Assembly (NCBI GenBank): GCA_008638375.1
Contig: CM018048.1
Span: forward strand, 620,001 to 684,000
Reading direction: 5' to 3'
DNA: 64,000 nucleotides
Source: Nyssa sinensis
Lineage: Eukaryota > Streptophyta > Magnoliopsida > Cornales > Nyssaceae
Made by a program: the position numbers and the translations under genes. This document shows, one piece after another, positions 1 to 11,643 of the stretch; positions within the stretch are counted from its first letter, which is position 1, and each line of letters starts with the position of its first letter. Below the pieces are notes generated by a model. That model had not been told where the DNA came from. It ran no database searches and saw nothing but the letters and a program-made list of their open reading frames with translations.

Positions 1-455
1 AAGACCTTTCCTAATATTTCTGAAATAATACTGACCTCCCTTACTATTATTAACAAACTACAAATATTTCCCCTCCTAGTCGAATTTTTTTCCAAAATGA
101 TGAAAGTATCTTTTTCATTTAATTTATTTTTGCAATTTTGACCTTTTTTCTAATTTTTTTTAATGGATTTTTTTATTTTATATAAAAATAAATTTAAGAT
201 GAATAATTTATATTTTTTAGCCAAAGAAGGTTTCAATTAATATTTATTTAAAAATAAAAAAGGTTAAAAAAATTATTAAAATTAAAAAAAATATAAAAAA
301 AATAAATGAAAGAAGACTTTTGTCATTTTGAAGAAACAAAATTGGGCTAGAGTGGAGGTAGATGTAGGGAGAAGTCAGTGTCATCTCAAAATCTTCAAAA
401 GAGATCTTTCTAATTGTCAGAAACTTAAAGAAAGATCAATGTAATTTACTCAATA
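1..455. repeat. MITE-like AT-rich element, copy 1 (left end cut by window)
   Basis: This stretch has the same layout as 17237-17805, 30292-30765 and 45635-46110. One end reads like 'actgacctcccttac', the centre has a 'ttttgtcattttgaag' core beside A/T-rich arms, and the far end reads 'gatcaatgtaatttact'. In complete copies the two ends are imperfect inverted repeats. The start of this copy lies outside the window. No protein is encoded. The family assignment rests on by-eye comparison of the four copies. Confidence 0.55.
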
Positions 456-1701
456 TTATATTAATGATATTAGTAATAAAAAAATTAGATTAAGAAATTT
501 CTAATAACATAAATTAGATATAATACATTGTGCTTATGGAAAAAAGTTCATAATCACTAAAAATATATCTACATATCCTATTTCTATTTGTAAAATTGTA
601 TATTTGTGAGAAAAAACTCAACAATAAAATTATTGAAAAACTTAAGAGTTAATAATTCTATTAATTAATAATTTTGGATCTCCCAAGATTATCAATTATT
701 AGAGAGTCAATTGTACATATTCCCAAGCATAATAAACTTTTTTTTCATGAAAAGTATGTTGTATATAATTTACATTATTACAAACCTCTTAATTTTATTT
801 TTTTAGCTTTAAAATTAATATTACCAATAAGTTTTATATTTATATGTACATTATACATGTTTATTTTATTTAAATAATTAATATTTTAAAAAATTCAAAA
901 ATTATTAATTATTCTTCAAAAAGTTATTAATTATAAAAGTAATGTTTGATTAATTTTACTTCTACGAGATAGATGTGAAATACACTTTTGGTTTTACCTG
1001 TAATTTTAAGCTCAAAACGAAATTTGAAAAAGTTACTATTTTACTTATTAAAATTATTTTAATTTTTTTTTTTTATCAAACGTTACCTAAGTTATTGCAT
1101 ATGTAACCATCCATTCACCATTGGAAGCTTATGCAAATTAATTTTGGATCAAATTGTTGAAAAGTAAGTTCTCTTGTACGTAGTTCTCCCTCATAAATTT
1201 TTTAAATTCTCTACCTCGGTTGATAGCATTTTAGTAACCATTTTTTATTTCCAAAAAGTCAAATACATGCTTGGTTACAATCTTTATTATCAATATTCAA
1301 ATTTTAATTTTAAAATAACATTTATATGTCAAATAGTCTTCTGAAATGGGACCAAAAACCCAAAAATGATTTTTAAAAAATCAATTCAGAACTACTTTTT
1401 CTTTTATAAGAAATTATAATTTTTATTTTTTTGCCCCCCTACATGACTGAAAAAATATTGCGAAGTGTAAATATGGCACCTCATCTCACCCTTGGGACCC
1501 TGGTCCCGAAACAGCTCCTATGTGTCATTGTGACTAGGGATGCCCCATGATCGCATTCAGCACATCAGCGCATGCTTCCCTACCACATCAGCCAACTATT
1601 CCTAGCATGCAAACTGTGTATTTGATTACATTTTTGGTCCTCATTCTTATTTTGTATAACTTGGAACTAAGAATTTCTCAATGTCATTTCACAATGTGTA
1701 G
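456..1701. other. AT-rich non-coding stretch upstream of the first visible ATPase exon
   Basis: I see no supportable gene here. The open frames are short and of A/T-rich composition. The stretch ends in a splice acceptor (AG at 1700-1701), so at least its right part is probably intron 1 of the copper ATPase. I looked for the family's first exon, which should carry the first GMTCxxC metal-binding domain, and did not find it. Confidence 0.5.
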
Positions 1702-4700
1702 GAGGAAACCATCCGTGAGACAATTGAAGATGTGGGATTTCAGGCCACATTGATTGAAGATGAGATGAATGAAAAATCCAACCAAGTATGCCGCATACGC
1801 ATTAAAGGAATGACTTGCACTTCTTGCTCCACAACTCTTGAATCTGCATTGCAGGTTTTACCTGGTGTACACAAAGCCCAAGTTGCATTAGCAACAGAAG
1901 AAGCAGAAGTCCATTATGATCCAAAGATTCTGAGTTACAATCAGCTATTGGAAGCCATAGAAGATACTGGATTTGAAGCCATCCTGATTAGCACAGGGGA
2001 CGATAGAAGCAAAATACAGCTAAGAATTGATGGAGTGAGGACTGATAATTCCATGAGAATAATTGAAAATTCTCTTCAAGCACTTCCAGGAGTTCAAGAT
2101 ATAGACATTGATCCTGAGCTCAAAAAATTCTCCCTTTCTTACAAACCAGACATGACAGGACCAAGAAATTTCATCCAAGTGATTGAGTCAACTGGGTCCG
2201 GACGTTTCAAGGCAATGATATTTCCTGAAGGAGGAGGGAGGGACTCCCATAGACAGGAGGAAATTAAGCAATACTATAGATCGTTCCTTTGGAGTTTGGT
2301 TTTCACGATTCCAGTGTTCTTAACTTCTATGGTCTTCATGTATATCCCTGGACTTAAGCATGGATTGGACACCAAAATTATCAATATGCTAAGCATTGGG
2401 GAGATTCTGAGGTGGGTATTGTCTACTCCAGTTCAGTTCATCATTGGCAAGCGATTCTATATTGGTTCTTACAAAGCATTGCGCCATGGTTCTGCAAATA
2501 TGGATGTTTTGATTGCCTTAGGAACTAATGCAGCATATTTCTACTCTGTCTACTCAGTGTTGAGAGCAGCAACTTCCCCAAATTTCATGCCCACGGATTT
2601 CTTTGAGACTAGTGCAATGCTCATTTCATTTATATTACTCGGGAAGTATCTTGAAGTTTTGGCCAAGGGGAAGACATCTGAGGCCATTGCCAAGCTCATG
2701 GACTTGGCTCCAGAGACGGCAACATTGTTAACACTTGACAATGAAGGGAATGTAGTACACGAAGAAGAAATTGATAGTCGGTTGATACAAAAGAATGATG
2801 TGATTAAAATTATTCCTGGTGCAAAAGTAGCTTCAGATGGTTTTGTCATTTGGGGGCAAAGCCATGTCAATGAGAGCATGATAACAGGAGAAGCCAGGCC
2901 AGTGGCAAAGAGAAAGGGTGATGCAGTTATTGGAGGCACTGTAAATGAAAATGGGGTGTTACATATTAAGGCAACAAGGGTTGGATCAGAGAGTGCTCTT
3001 GCACAGATTGTTCGGCTTGTTGAATCAGCACAGATGGCTAAAGCTCCTGTCCAGAAATTTGCTGACCGTGTTTCCAAGTTTTTTGTGCCTCTGGTGGGTA
3101 TAAAAATGCGTTATACATAACATTTTTCATCCCTGTATATTTTCTGAGTTTCTTCTGTGAAATTATGCTAAAAAGAGTTGCAATTATAAATTTGTGCAAG
3201 TGATAAATTCTTGGATTTTGTCAACAACTTGCTATTATTTACAGGTTATATTTCTCTCGTTTTCGACGTGGCTTGCCTGGTTTTTAGCCGGGAAGTTCAA
3301 TGCCTATCCAAAATCTTGGATACCTTCTTCCATGGATAGCTTTCAGCTGGCACTCCAGTTTGGCATATCTGTCATGGTCATAGCCTGCCCATGCGCGCTT
3401 GGCCTTGCAACTCCTACTGCTGTTATGGTTGGTACTGGAGTTGGTGCTTCTCAAGGTATTCTTATTAAAGGTGGCCAGGCACTAGAAAGTGCACACAAGG
3501 TCAGCAACTGAAATTTATTTTCTTTTTTTTTGTGTGCATGTGTGTGTATGAGAAGTGAGAACTATTATAACAATTTACACTCTCCAAAATAAATTGGTCT
3601 CAGAAACTTCAAACATAATTTCATGACCTTTCTCCCATCACATAAAATTGAAAACAACCCCCAAAAGATTCATGCAAGAATTGCTGTAAACATTATAGTA
3701 TTAAAAATCTGGTATAAATTATCTGTAACATAATCTTAGTATATTCTTGTAGGTGAATTGCATTGTGTTTGACAAGACTGGAACTCTTACCATTGGCAAG
3801 CCAGTGATCATTAACACTAGGCTCTTGAAAAATATGGTACTTCGAGAATTCTATGAACTGGTTGCTGCAGCTGAGGTAAATTTCTCTCTGTTCAACACCT
3901 TATAATTTTGAGATAATCTTATATGCTGGAAATGGATGGTTTTTAAAGGGGCTGAAGTGAGTTCAAAATCATATTTGGATAGTCATTTCTATATTTATTT
4001 TTTATTCTTTTGGTAGAACTAAGAAGTTCATAAAATTAATTAATTTTTTGAAGGAAGCACAACAACATGGTCCCAACCCAAGACCTCAAGTGGCCATGTC
4101 CCCTTGGTGATGATAATTTAGGTAAAAATCATGTGTGCACTCACCAGCGGATATATGGGCATCCAACCTTGTCCTGTGAAAAAAATTGTTGCACATCCCA
4201 ATTCCATGATGGAAGGGACATTTCTGGCACAATACCCGTTTAATTACTAAACTTTTATTTATTTTATTTGCATTACATGTATTAGAATAACATATTGCAC
4301 GTCAATAGAGAATTGAAAGTTCAGTACTTCTTTTAATTAAGATACAACTCTATCAAGTTTGGTTAAACTTTCAATGTAACACTAAAAAATACATAAACAT
4401 TGATTATATAATGCAAAAACTCTTTGTTTATTTTCATGTAACCGGGACAGGGTGAAGCGGGTAAGATAATGTTAACCCCAACCTCGTCGTGAATCCTTTT
4501 GGGGTTTTGCTTGTTGTTGATATAAAAAGTGCTACAGCCACACATACAAAGTGGGACCGTGTTTGTTGCAAAAACTGGTGCTTTAAGAAAGTAGAATATG
4601 ATGGAACTGGGACCCACACTAATAAGCTCTTGGGCTCCTGTCCTGCCTCAGCTACCAAACTATCCTCCATTGTTGCATGTTCCCATTATTTAAAACAGCA

Positions 4701-5782
4701 CCTTAAATTTCAGTAATTATTCAAGATCACCAGACAAATAACAAATAAGTGAGTATTGATAATGTTGTATCATGTATGTGTCGTCTCAGGTTAACAGTGA
4801 GCACCCGTTAGCCAAGGCCGTTGTTGAGTATGCCAAGAAATTCAGAGAAGATGTAGAGAACCCAAGCTGGCCAGAAGCCCGGAGCTTTGAATCCATAACT
4901 GGCCACGGTGTGAGGGCTGTTGTTCGGAACAAGGAAATAATTGTGGGAAACAAGAGCTTGATGGTGGACCATAACATTGACATTCCAGATGATGCTACAG
5001 AAATGCTAGCAGAAACAGAAGGATTGGCTCAAACTGGGATTCTTGTATCTATAGATGGGGAGCTGACAGGAGTTCTAGCTATATCCGATCCATTGAAGCC
5101 CGGTGCCCGTGAAGTCATTTCTATTCTCAAGACTATGAAAGTCAAGAGTATAATGGTGACAGGTGACAACTGGGGAACTGCAAATTCCATTGCCAAGGAA
5201 GTTGGACTTGACAATGTCATTGCAGAAGCCAAACCAGAACAAAAAGCAGAGAAAGTGAAGGAATTGCAGGTAGAAATTTAGAATGCTTCAAGATATAATA
5301 TGCTATAACATGCATGTTCATTCTTCTCATGCTCCTATGTAATTGTTCATTTTTAATATTCACAGGCTTCAGGTTATATTGTGGCAATGGTCGGTGATGG
5401 GATCAATGACTCACCGGCACTGGTGGCTGCAGATGTTGGAATGGCAATTGGGGCCGGCACAGACATTGCAATTGAGGCAGCAGACATTGTTCTCATGAAG
5501 AGCAACTTGGAGGATGTGATAGTTGCCATTGACCTTTCCCGGAAAACTTTCTCCAGGATCCGTCTGAACTACATTTGGGCTTTGGGTTATAATATCCTTG
5601 GCATTCCAATTGCTGCTGGTGCCCTTTTCCCATCAACCGGATTTCGGTTACCACCATGGATTGCTGGAGCTGCAATGGCAGCCTCTTCAGTCAGTGTTGT
5701 TTGCTGTTCTCTCTTGTTGAAGTATTACAAAAGACCCAAAAAGCTGGACACCCCTGAGATAACAGGGATTACAGTTGAGTGA
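1702..5782 (+). CDS. HMA5: HMA5-like copper-transporting P1B-ATPase, exons 2-6 (5' end missing)
   Basis: Five exons join in frame with GT-AG introns: 1702-3093, 3245-3499, 3753-3875, 4790-5269 and 5366-5782 (888 residues, stop TGA). In order I see the tail of the first HMA domain; a second HMA domain with GMTCTSC near residue 36; a third HMA-like domain without its Cys pair; the TGEA actuator motif; the CPC ion-binding helix near 513; phosphorylation motif DKTGT near 556; SEHPLA near 593; GDGINDSP near 760; and a final membrane pair ending in a hydrophilic tail. This order and near-identical motifs match plant HMA5, which exports Cu(I) for root detoxification. HMA5 is normally about 990 residues, so roughly 100 N-terminal residues with the start codon and first metal site lie upstream of the window or are lost. 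No in-frame stop or frameshift is seen in the visible exons. Confidence 0.93.
3876..4789 (+). other. Intron between the DKTGT exon and the HP exon of the copper ATPase
   Basis: This 914-base intron begins GTAAAT after the exon ending at 3875 and ends CAG before the HP exon. It holds several short open frames around 4360-4720 on both strands. None resembles a known protein, and the flanking exon codons join in frame without them. Confidence 0.8.
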
Positions 5783-6220
5783 TTATGGTGGGTTAAATAC
5801 AATATTATGTATATAAAAGGGTTAGCCCTGTGTCTGAGACTCCCGCTAGAGAAGGAACAGTATTGTGTATATGAATGTAGAATTAGACTTGCATGGGAAT
5901 AAGTTTATAATTCGTGATTAGAGTGAAGCTTGCCTAGGAATAAGTTTGTCGGGAGGGTTAAATGTACAGAGTCTTATATACACAAGTGAAGAATGCTATT
6001 TTCGCAACTTGAAAACATGATCAGCAAATAACAATAGAGCAACTTTACCATTATACCATGACATGTCCTTTGCCTAGGAATAAGTTTACAAGTAGTTGTA
6101 AATAGAGTGAAGTTGCTTGCTCTGTCATGTATGGGGGTTTGAAATCAGAAATTTTGTACTCAGTTTGGAATGTCATGTACTTGTGGCTTCAAAATAAAAA
6201 AACTGAGCGTAGTGTTTATA
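5783..6220 (+). other. 3' flank of the copper ATPase, probable 3' UTR, with degenerate repeats
   Basis: Non-coding sequence after the TGA. The phrase 'aggaataagttt' with variants recurs near 5899, 5935 and 6076, with 'agagtgaag' nearby, suggesting a small local duplication. An A-rich 'caaaataaaaaaac' near 6189 could belong to a poly(A) region. The transcript end is not determined. Confidence 0.4.
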
Positions 6221-6458
6221 TCAGGCTCCATCTTCTCCAGCTCCCACCTTATGTGCCCCATCAAGCCTAGACAAAAGAAGACCTAGGGGTTGCATTAGAT
6301 TTTCAACATATTTCTGTAATATTGTCATCTCATTTGAATGCAATGCTGTTTTTATGCTCTCAGTCTCACTGTTTGCTTCCATCGAATGCAGCTTTTGTAG
6401 CATTACTTTAGCTTTGAACAGAATTGCATGATCAATTTCATCAAAAATGAGGTCTAGC
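6221..6458 (-). other. Unassigned minus-strand open frame, possible exon or remnant
   Basis: About 78 codons are open on the minus strand from 6458 to a stop at 6221, ending in a short Gly/Ala-rich tail. The first ATG is at 6403. The composition (Leu, Glu, Lys, Ser) looks like a helical protein more than random AT-rich DNA. I do not recognise the family, and no partner exon was found upstream on that strand. It could be the last exon of a convergent gene, a retroposed fragment or chance. Confidence 0.25.
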
Positions 6459-6460
6459 TA

Positions 6461-6805
6461 CTCTTTGGATCCTCATTAACTTTTGTCCCAACTCTCGCAA
6501 ATGGATCCCACTTTTATGAGAGAGGTGGAACAAAAGTGGGTTAGGGATAGTAGGAGGCTTTCAACCAAAACAGCCAAATGGATTCAATTTTTGCAAGAGA
6601 TGTAGACATAACTGTCTCAGCTGCTTGTGGATTCAATGGAAATTGACCAAGTGCAGTGTTTAGAACAAATGTTAGCTGAAGAGTTGAGTATCAAAGAAGC
6701 CCATTATGAAAGGACAAGGGTGAAAGCATTGTTGCACAAGCAACAACAATGATACTATCAATTTATATAGTAGTTACTATGCAAGGACTTTTAGAAAGGG
6801 GTATC
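6461..6805 (+). other. Possible degraded coding remnant, otherwise no gene
   Basis: On the plus strand around 6620-6750 there is an open stretch rich in Glu, Gln and Leu containing 'EAHYERTRVK'. It faintly resembles the linker before the reverse transcriptase of plant LINEs, but the similarity is too weak to call. The rest is non-coding. Confidence 0.2.
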
Positions 6806-7058
6806 ATAACTGGTAAAAAAATAAAAAATAAAAAGGTTAAAACAAAAGTTATGTTATATCTAATAGCGCAGCACTGATCAATGTAAACAAATTTAACAAA
6901 AAAAACATAGCTTTGTTATAAAACCAAAGGAATCAGCTTGTAAGTCATTTACCAGATTCTTTTTATATTCCATCTTAGACTTTTTTTTGCCTTGTACAAG
7001 GCCGAGGCCTTATGGCTCTTGTATCCAGTGTGACCTTGGGTTGCATGTTTTTTTTTAT

Positions 7059-7089
<31 letters not shown>

Positions 7090-7335
7090 ACTCGTAAAAA
7101 AAATAAAAAATAAAAAGGTTAAAACAAAAGTTATGTTATATCTAATAGCGCAGCACTGATCAATGTAAACAAATTTAAAAAAAACATAGCTTTGTTATAA
7201 AACCCCAGGAATCAGCCTGTAAGTCATTTACCAGATTCTTTTTATATTCCATCTTAGACTTTTTTTTGTCCTTGTACAAGGCCGACGGCTTATGGCTCTT
7301 GTATCCAGTGTGACCTTGGGTTGCATGGTTTTTTT

Positions 7336-7367
<32 letters not shown>
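6806..7367. repeat. Tandem duplication, two copies of about 281 bp
   Basis: Two nearly identical direct copies, one starting at 6806 ('ataactggtaaaa') and the next at 7087 ('ataactcgtaaaa'). Shared landmarks include 'tctaatagcgcagcactgat', 'cagattctttttatattcca' and 'cttgtatccagtgtgacctt'. Each copy ends in a (TA)n run. Only a few substitutions and small indels separate the copies, so the duplication looks recent. Confidence 0.9.
7058..7083. repeat. (TA)n microsatellite
   Basis: Uninterrupted TA dinucleotides at the end of the first 281-bp repeat copy. Confidence 0.9.

Positions 7368-7372
<5 letters not shown>
7338..7372. repeat. (TA)n microsatellite
   Basis: A longer TA run at the end of the second 281-bp repeat copy, the counterpart of the run at 7058-7083. 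Confidence 0.9.
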
Positions 7373-7377
<5 letters not shown>

Positions 7378-7953
7378 ATATAAAATATAATACGAGTCAG
7401 TACTTCTTCTTTATTTAAAACAAAAAAAAAAAAAAAACATAAAAAATATGTTTGTAAGAAAATACTAGTTTTAGACTACTTATTTTTTTCCCCAACAAAG
7501 TGCGTTTGAAAACGCTCCTAATTCGTTTGTGCTCGTGTAAGAAATCTCTTTTTAAACGAGTTCTAATAATTAGCTTTTTGACCATCAAAGCACGTCCGGA
7601 ATCTCACTTATGAGAAAAATTTTTGTGTAAATCTTATTCATGAATCAGAATAATCATATTCTAATTGTTTGATTTTAAAAAAAATAAATTATAATTAATT
7701 TGATCTGTTGACTTAGCCAATATATTTGCACTTTTATTTTTTAAAGTCTAGCAAGTTATTAATGTAGATAGTATTAAAACTCAATTAATATCTCTCTGCT
7801 TTTTGAATTTTTTTTTTTTTGGAAAGCCTGACAAATCACTTGATGGTATAAAATTCTAACTAATTCTTAAATTTTTATTTTTTTTTAAGAATTAATTATT
7901 AGAAGATCTTTTAAAATAAGTCTTTAAACAAATATTCAAGACAAAAATTATAA
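7373..7953. other. AT-rich intergenic stretch
   Basis: There is no gene or clear repeat here. The sequence is A/T-rich with homopolymer runs (poly-A near 7420, poly-T near 7808 and 7875) and ends with the TAA target site of the CACTA element. Confidence 0.6.
7951..7953. repeat. Target site duplication (TAA), left
   Basis: TAA immediately before CACTACAA. The same TAA follows TTATAGTG at 13981-13983. Three-base duplications are the rule for CACTA elements. Confidence 0.8.
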
Positions 7954-7974
7954 CACTACAATACAAAGCATTTA

Positions 7975-8365
7975 TTTCGACTTCAGATGAGGTCGGGAAT
8001 AATTGATTTAGCGTCGGAAATAACTATTACCGATCAATAATAGACGTCGCACAAAAGAGGTCGATAGTAAAATGGTCAAAAAAAAATTACCGACGAAAAT
8101 ATTGTGGCCTCAGAAATATTAAAATATTTCTAACTCATTTCAGCATCGGGGTAAAATATTGTTTCCGACCATATAAACAGTCGGTAAAATATTATTTCCA
8201 ACTATAAAGAGAGTCAGTAAAACATTATTTTCGATTATATGATAGGTCGGTTTAAATATTATTTCCGACTATATAAACAGTTGGCATAAATTGTACATTT
8301 TTCTAAAAATAATTTATTATTTCCGACTTCATTACATTTTCATTTCCGACGCAAATTTTTTGTTG
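7975..8365. repeat. CACTA subterminal repeat region, left
   Basis: Short motifs such as 'atttccgac', 'agtcggtaaaatatt' and 'gaggtcg' recur in both orientations at roughly 15-40 bp spacing. In En/Spm elements such repeats are binding sites for the TNPA protein; that role is inferred here from the family. Confidence 0.7.
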
Positions 8366-8437
8366 GACATAAAGTTAAATACTTGAAAAAAATCATTGCT
8401 GTAAAAATAATTTCTGCACACCTGATCCAACACAAGT

Positions 8438-8446
8438 GTGTGTGTG

Positions 8447-8480
<34 letters not shown>
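8438..8480. repeat. (TG)n/(TA)n microsatellite
   Basis: 'tgtgtgtgtatgtatatatat' continuing as a TA run, inside the CACTA element. Confidence 0.85.
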
Positions 8481-8485
<5 letters not shown>

Positions 8486-8839
8486 ATTCTGTAGTTCTCT
8501 TGTACAAGTCATCCACTCACCTATCAAAAACAAAAAATTCAATTCATGGCAAAATTTCTCCATATATATTCATGCTCTTTAACTTTTAAGGATTAAGGAT
8601 AAAATACATAACCCATAATCTGACTGATATATATTAATTGTCCATTCAACTTCAACTAGACCAAAAGACATACAATATCATAAAATAGAAAATAATAATT
8701 CTTTCCTTTTGCAACACCAACCCAACTAGTAATGGGTTTCTTCCTTTACCCATTCATGCAACACCAACTCAATCTTTAATGAATAATTAGACTTGATATT
8801 ACTTGTATGTGTTCCCATGATCTTACTATGCAAACATTG

Positions 8840-9245
8840 CAAGAAATTCATCTATATGTTTCTGTCTCTCTTCCATTGCAGCTTCCATTTGTCTATGGCG
8901 CTCCTCCACGCTTTACATCCTCATTGTAACTTCTACTTGCACTTCGTTCTTGCAATTGTTCTTGTAATTTAGTACCCATTGTCTCATTAATTTGTTCTAT
9001 TTTCTCTTCCAAAGCCTCGTTACGTCGTTGCTTGGCTTCATACAATCGACAAAACTCATTGATTTGAACACCCTAACTGGATGAAGAATGAAGGAGGAGC
9101 CAACTTCCCATAGCCAATGCCTTTCACATATCTCGACCTCGTTCCCACCACTTGCTTACATATTTCCTCATCACTCAATGCCTCGCTACCCTCTATGGGT
9201 GGCTACGATTGGAGGCTAATCATGTCATCATGTCATCTTGCAATA
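8840..9245 (-). pseudogene. CACTA second protein (transposase_24 / TNPA-like) remnant
   Basis: Reading the minus strand from about 9205, an open segment contains LSDEEICKQVVGTRSRY followed by VKGIGYGKLAPP, the signature of the plant transposase_24 family that accompanies TNP2 in many CACTA elements. After a frameshift, a Gln/Glu/Arg-rich coiled-coil segment (about 9060-8910) ends in a tail near 8840. The N-terminal part of the protein was not found. At least two frame changes make it non-functional. It lies downstream of TNP2 in the same orientation, as expected. Confidence 0.65.
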
Positions 9246-9689
9246 ATTATAAATGAGACCAGTTATTACAATTAATGAATATAAATTACAATTAAAAATA
9301 TGTACACAGAAATGTTGGGACTAAGGTGTGACCCAGCCCTTGCCTTCTTTAAAATGCGTCATCCTCCATAGTTCAATTTGACCAATAGTCTGCTGTGTCA
9401 AGGCATCACGCTATATAATGTATACAATGATATTAGTCATCATTTAAACTTAACCAATGGTCTACTCAAGGATAAGGGGAAAAAAAAAAAAAGTAAGAAA
9501 AATGATATTATACCGTCTCATGGAAGTATTGTACAAATGGTTTTGACCTACCACGATCATTTACTTGAAGTTATGCCTAGTTTGCAGCATTTTTCTTACT
9601 TATTTCCTATAAATAAAAAATGTAAATATTTTTCTTAAAGATGTCTTGAAAAGACAAAAAAAAAAAAAAATCCACCCTCTAAATAAGGC

Positions 9690-11100
9690 AAATTAGGCTT
9701 GCCATTGTTGTTGTGTCTGTTTTCTGCACAATATTAGAAGCAAATCCTTCTAGAAACTTCACATCTTTAATCCAAGCACAAAAACTCTTTCTCTATTAGC
9801 TAATAATGTATAACACGCAGGTGGTACAATGAATTTATCACCATTCAGTATCAAATGCAATTCCTTTTGTATGCCCATTACCTCTATATCCATGCGCATT
9901 TTGATGTTGTCTTTTATTTTCTCATCTAGGTTTAGCAATGTTCCCAACACATTCTGACAAATGTTTTTTTCGATGTGCATAACATCCAGGTTGTGTCGAA
10001 GCTTAAGAGTTCGCCAATATGATAGTTCAAAAAATATGCTCCTTTTTGTTCCAATTCAACTCTACATCGGTACGCTTTCTTTTATTATTTGTTGGTCCCT
10101 TTCCAAATATGTTAGTTTGGAGATGTTCCAATTGTGCAAGCATGTCGTCCCCAGACAAATGCTTTGGTCCCAACCTACTTTCATTTTTTTCGTCAAAGTC
10201 ATCCTTGAAACGTCTTCTCCAACTATGCATTCTTGGCAAAAAAACGAAGATGACACATGAAACATACCTTTTTTCATTCTTCAAATTACATCGATCCAGC
10301 ATCCTTATTACAAATTGGGCATGCCATATACCCCTTTGTGCTCCAACCTAACAAATTTTCGTATGCAGGAAAATCATTAATAGTCCATAACACCACTGCA
10401 TGCAACCAGATGGTCCGCCTTGTTACAACATCATATGTATCAATGTCGTTCTCCTATAACTCCTTCGACTCATCTATCAATGGACGCAGATACATATCTA
10501 TGTCATTTCTAGATGATTTTAGACCAGGGATCAATAGTGACATGAAAAGGAAGGGTTCTTTCATACACTTCCAAGGCGACAAATTATGAGGAATAACCAA
10601 CGCAGGGCACATGCTGTAAGAGCTGCTCATGTCACCAAACGGATTGAACCCGTCACTCGCGATGCCCAGTTAGACATTGCGAGGATCCTACGCAAACCAA
10701 CGATGTTCCTTGTCAAATTCCTCCTAAGCCAGGCTGTCTGCTAGATGTGTTAGAACATTATCATGTGGAGTCGTTTTTCTTTGTGCCATCTCATATCTCC
10801 AGCCATTTTGGTTAACATAAACAACCTTTGTAGCCTAGGTTTCAACGAAAAATATCATAATACCTTCTGAGGAATCTTCTTACTCTTATCGGCATTAACT
10901 TTATACCTCGGCTCACCACATCGCGAACATGCAATTTCATTTTTGTGTTCTCCCGAGAATAATGCACAATCATATTTGCATGCATGTATAGGTACATAAC
11001 CAAGACCTAGTTCACGCATATACTTCTTACACTCATAATTTGACTTTGGGAGCGTCTCACCAGTAGGCAGTTCCATTTTAATCAATTCTAGAATCATATC
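9690..11100 (-). pseudogene. TNP2-family CACTA transposase, broken
   Basis: Successive minus-strand pieces match the plant TNP2 domain in order: LPKSNYECKKYMRELGLGY with a CX2C pair (11097-10855); a SDGFNPFG-like piece near 10640; WTINDFPAYENLLGW and ACPIC near 10390-10310; a PKHLSGDDML piece (10302-10027); then MHIEKNICQNVLGTLLN with PPACYTL (9980-9759) and KFLEGFASN near 9720. Beyond that the match stops, so the C-terminal third looks deleted. In-frame stops and several frameshifts separate the pieces. TNP2 catalyses excision and integration of CACTA elements in the nucleus; this copy cannot. Confidence 0.85.
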
Positions 11101-11231
11101 AAATGATTTGTTACTCCAACCCGTTGATCAGTTTTTATATGCATCAATTTCACAAGGAACTCTAATTTTGATAACTTCTTACAACCTAGGTAAAGTGGAA
11201 GACGCAAATCAGCTGAAAATGCATCAAATGG

Positions 11232-11643
11232 TTATGGCTCCTCCCCCTCTACATTAGAATAATTATGACTACTACTTGTTTCCCCTTGCACATTGCTCTC
11301 AACATCAATTCTTCCTGCACATACGTTTTCCAACATTTTCCTCAATCCATCACAACCTTGCTCACAAACACCATCACGACTACTTTCATTATCCACAGTC
11401 ATAACTTCATAATCTTCACCATGAAATACCTTATCGGGTGTAGGTCTTGTCCATTCCATGCAACTCTAAATGTGATTTAGTTACATTAATAGGTTCATAA
11501 TACCTATTGTTACATTTCCTTATATGAACATTTAATCATATTGCCTTTACTGCGCTCGGACGTGCATACTCAATGAAGTCTTTAATTCCTTTCATGTAAC
11601 TAGGCAAATTTCTACTCAGAAGTTTCATCCAACTGTTGTCCAT
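11232..11643 (-). pseudogene. Transposase-associated N-terminal domain of the CACTA transposase, broken
   Basis: An ATG at 11643 (minus strand) opens MDNSWMKLLSRNLPSYMKGI followed by KDFIEYA, the usual start of plant CACTA transposases, with CNNRYYEPI further on. A TGA interrupts it about 34 codons in. A frame change near 11440 separates it from the next open piece (11459-11232), which holds VFHGEDYE followed by an acidic linker. It sits directly upstream of the TNP2 domain and belongs to the same former gene. Confidence 0.75.

Noticed and set aside
2550..3077. A 175-codon minus-strand open frame opposite the copper ATPase
   Set aside because: It lies entirely opposite a well-conserved ATPase exon and has no family motif; it is a shadow of the real gene.
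6600..6760. Possible LINE linker segment containing EAHYERTRVK
   Set aside because: The similarity is weak, there is no adjoining RT or endonuclease sequence, and no target duplication.
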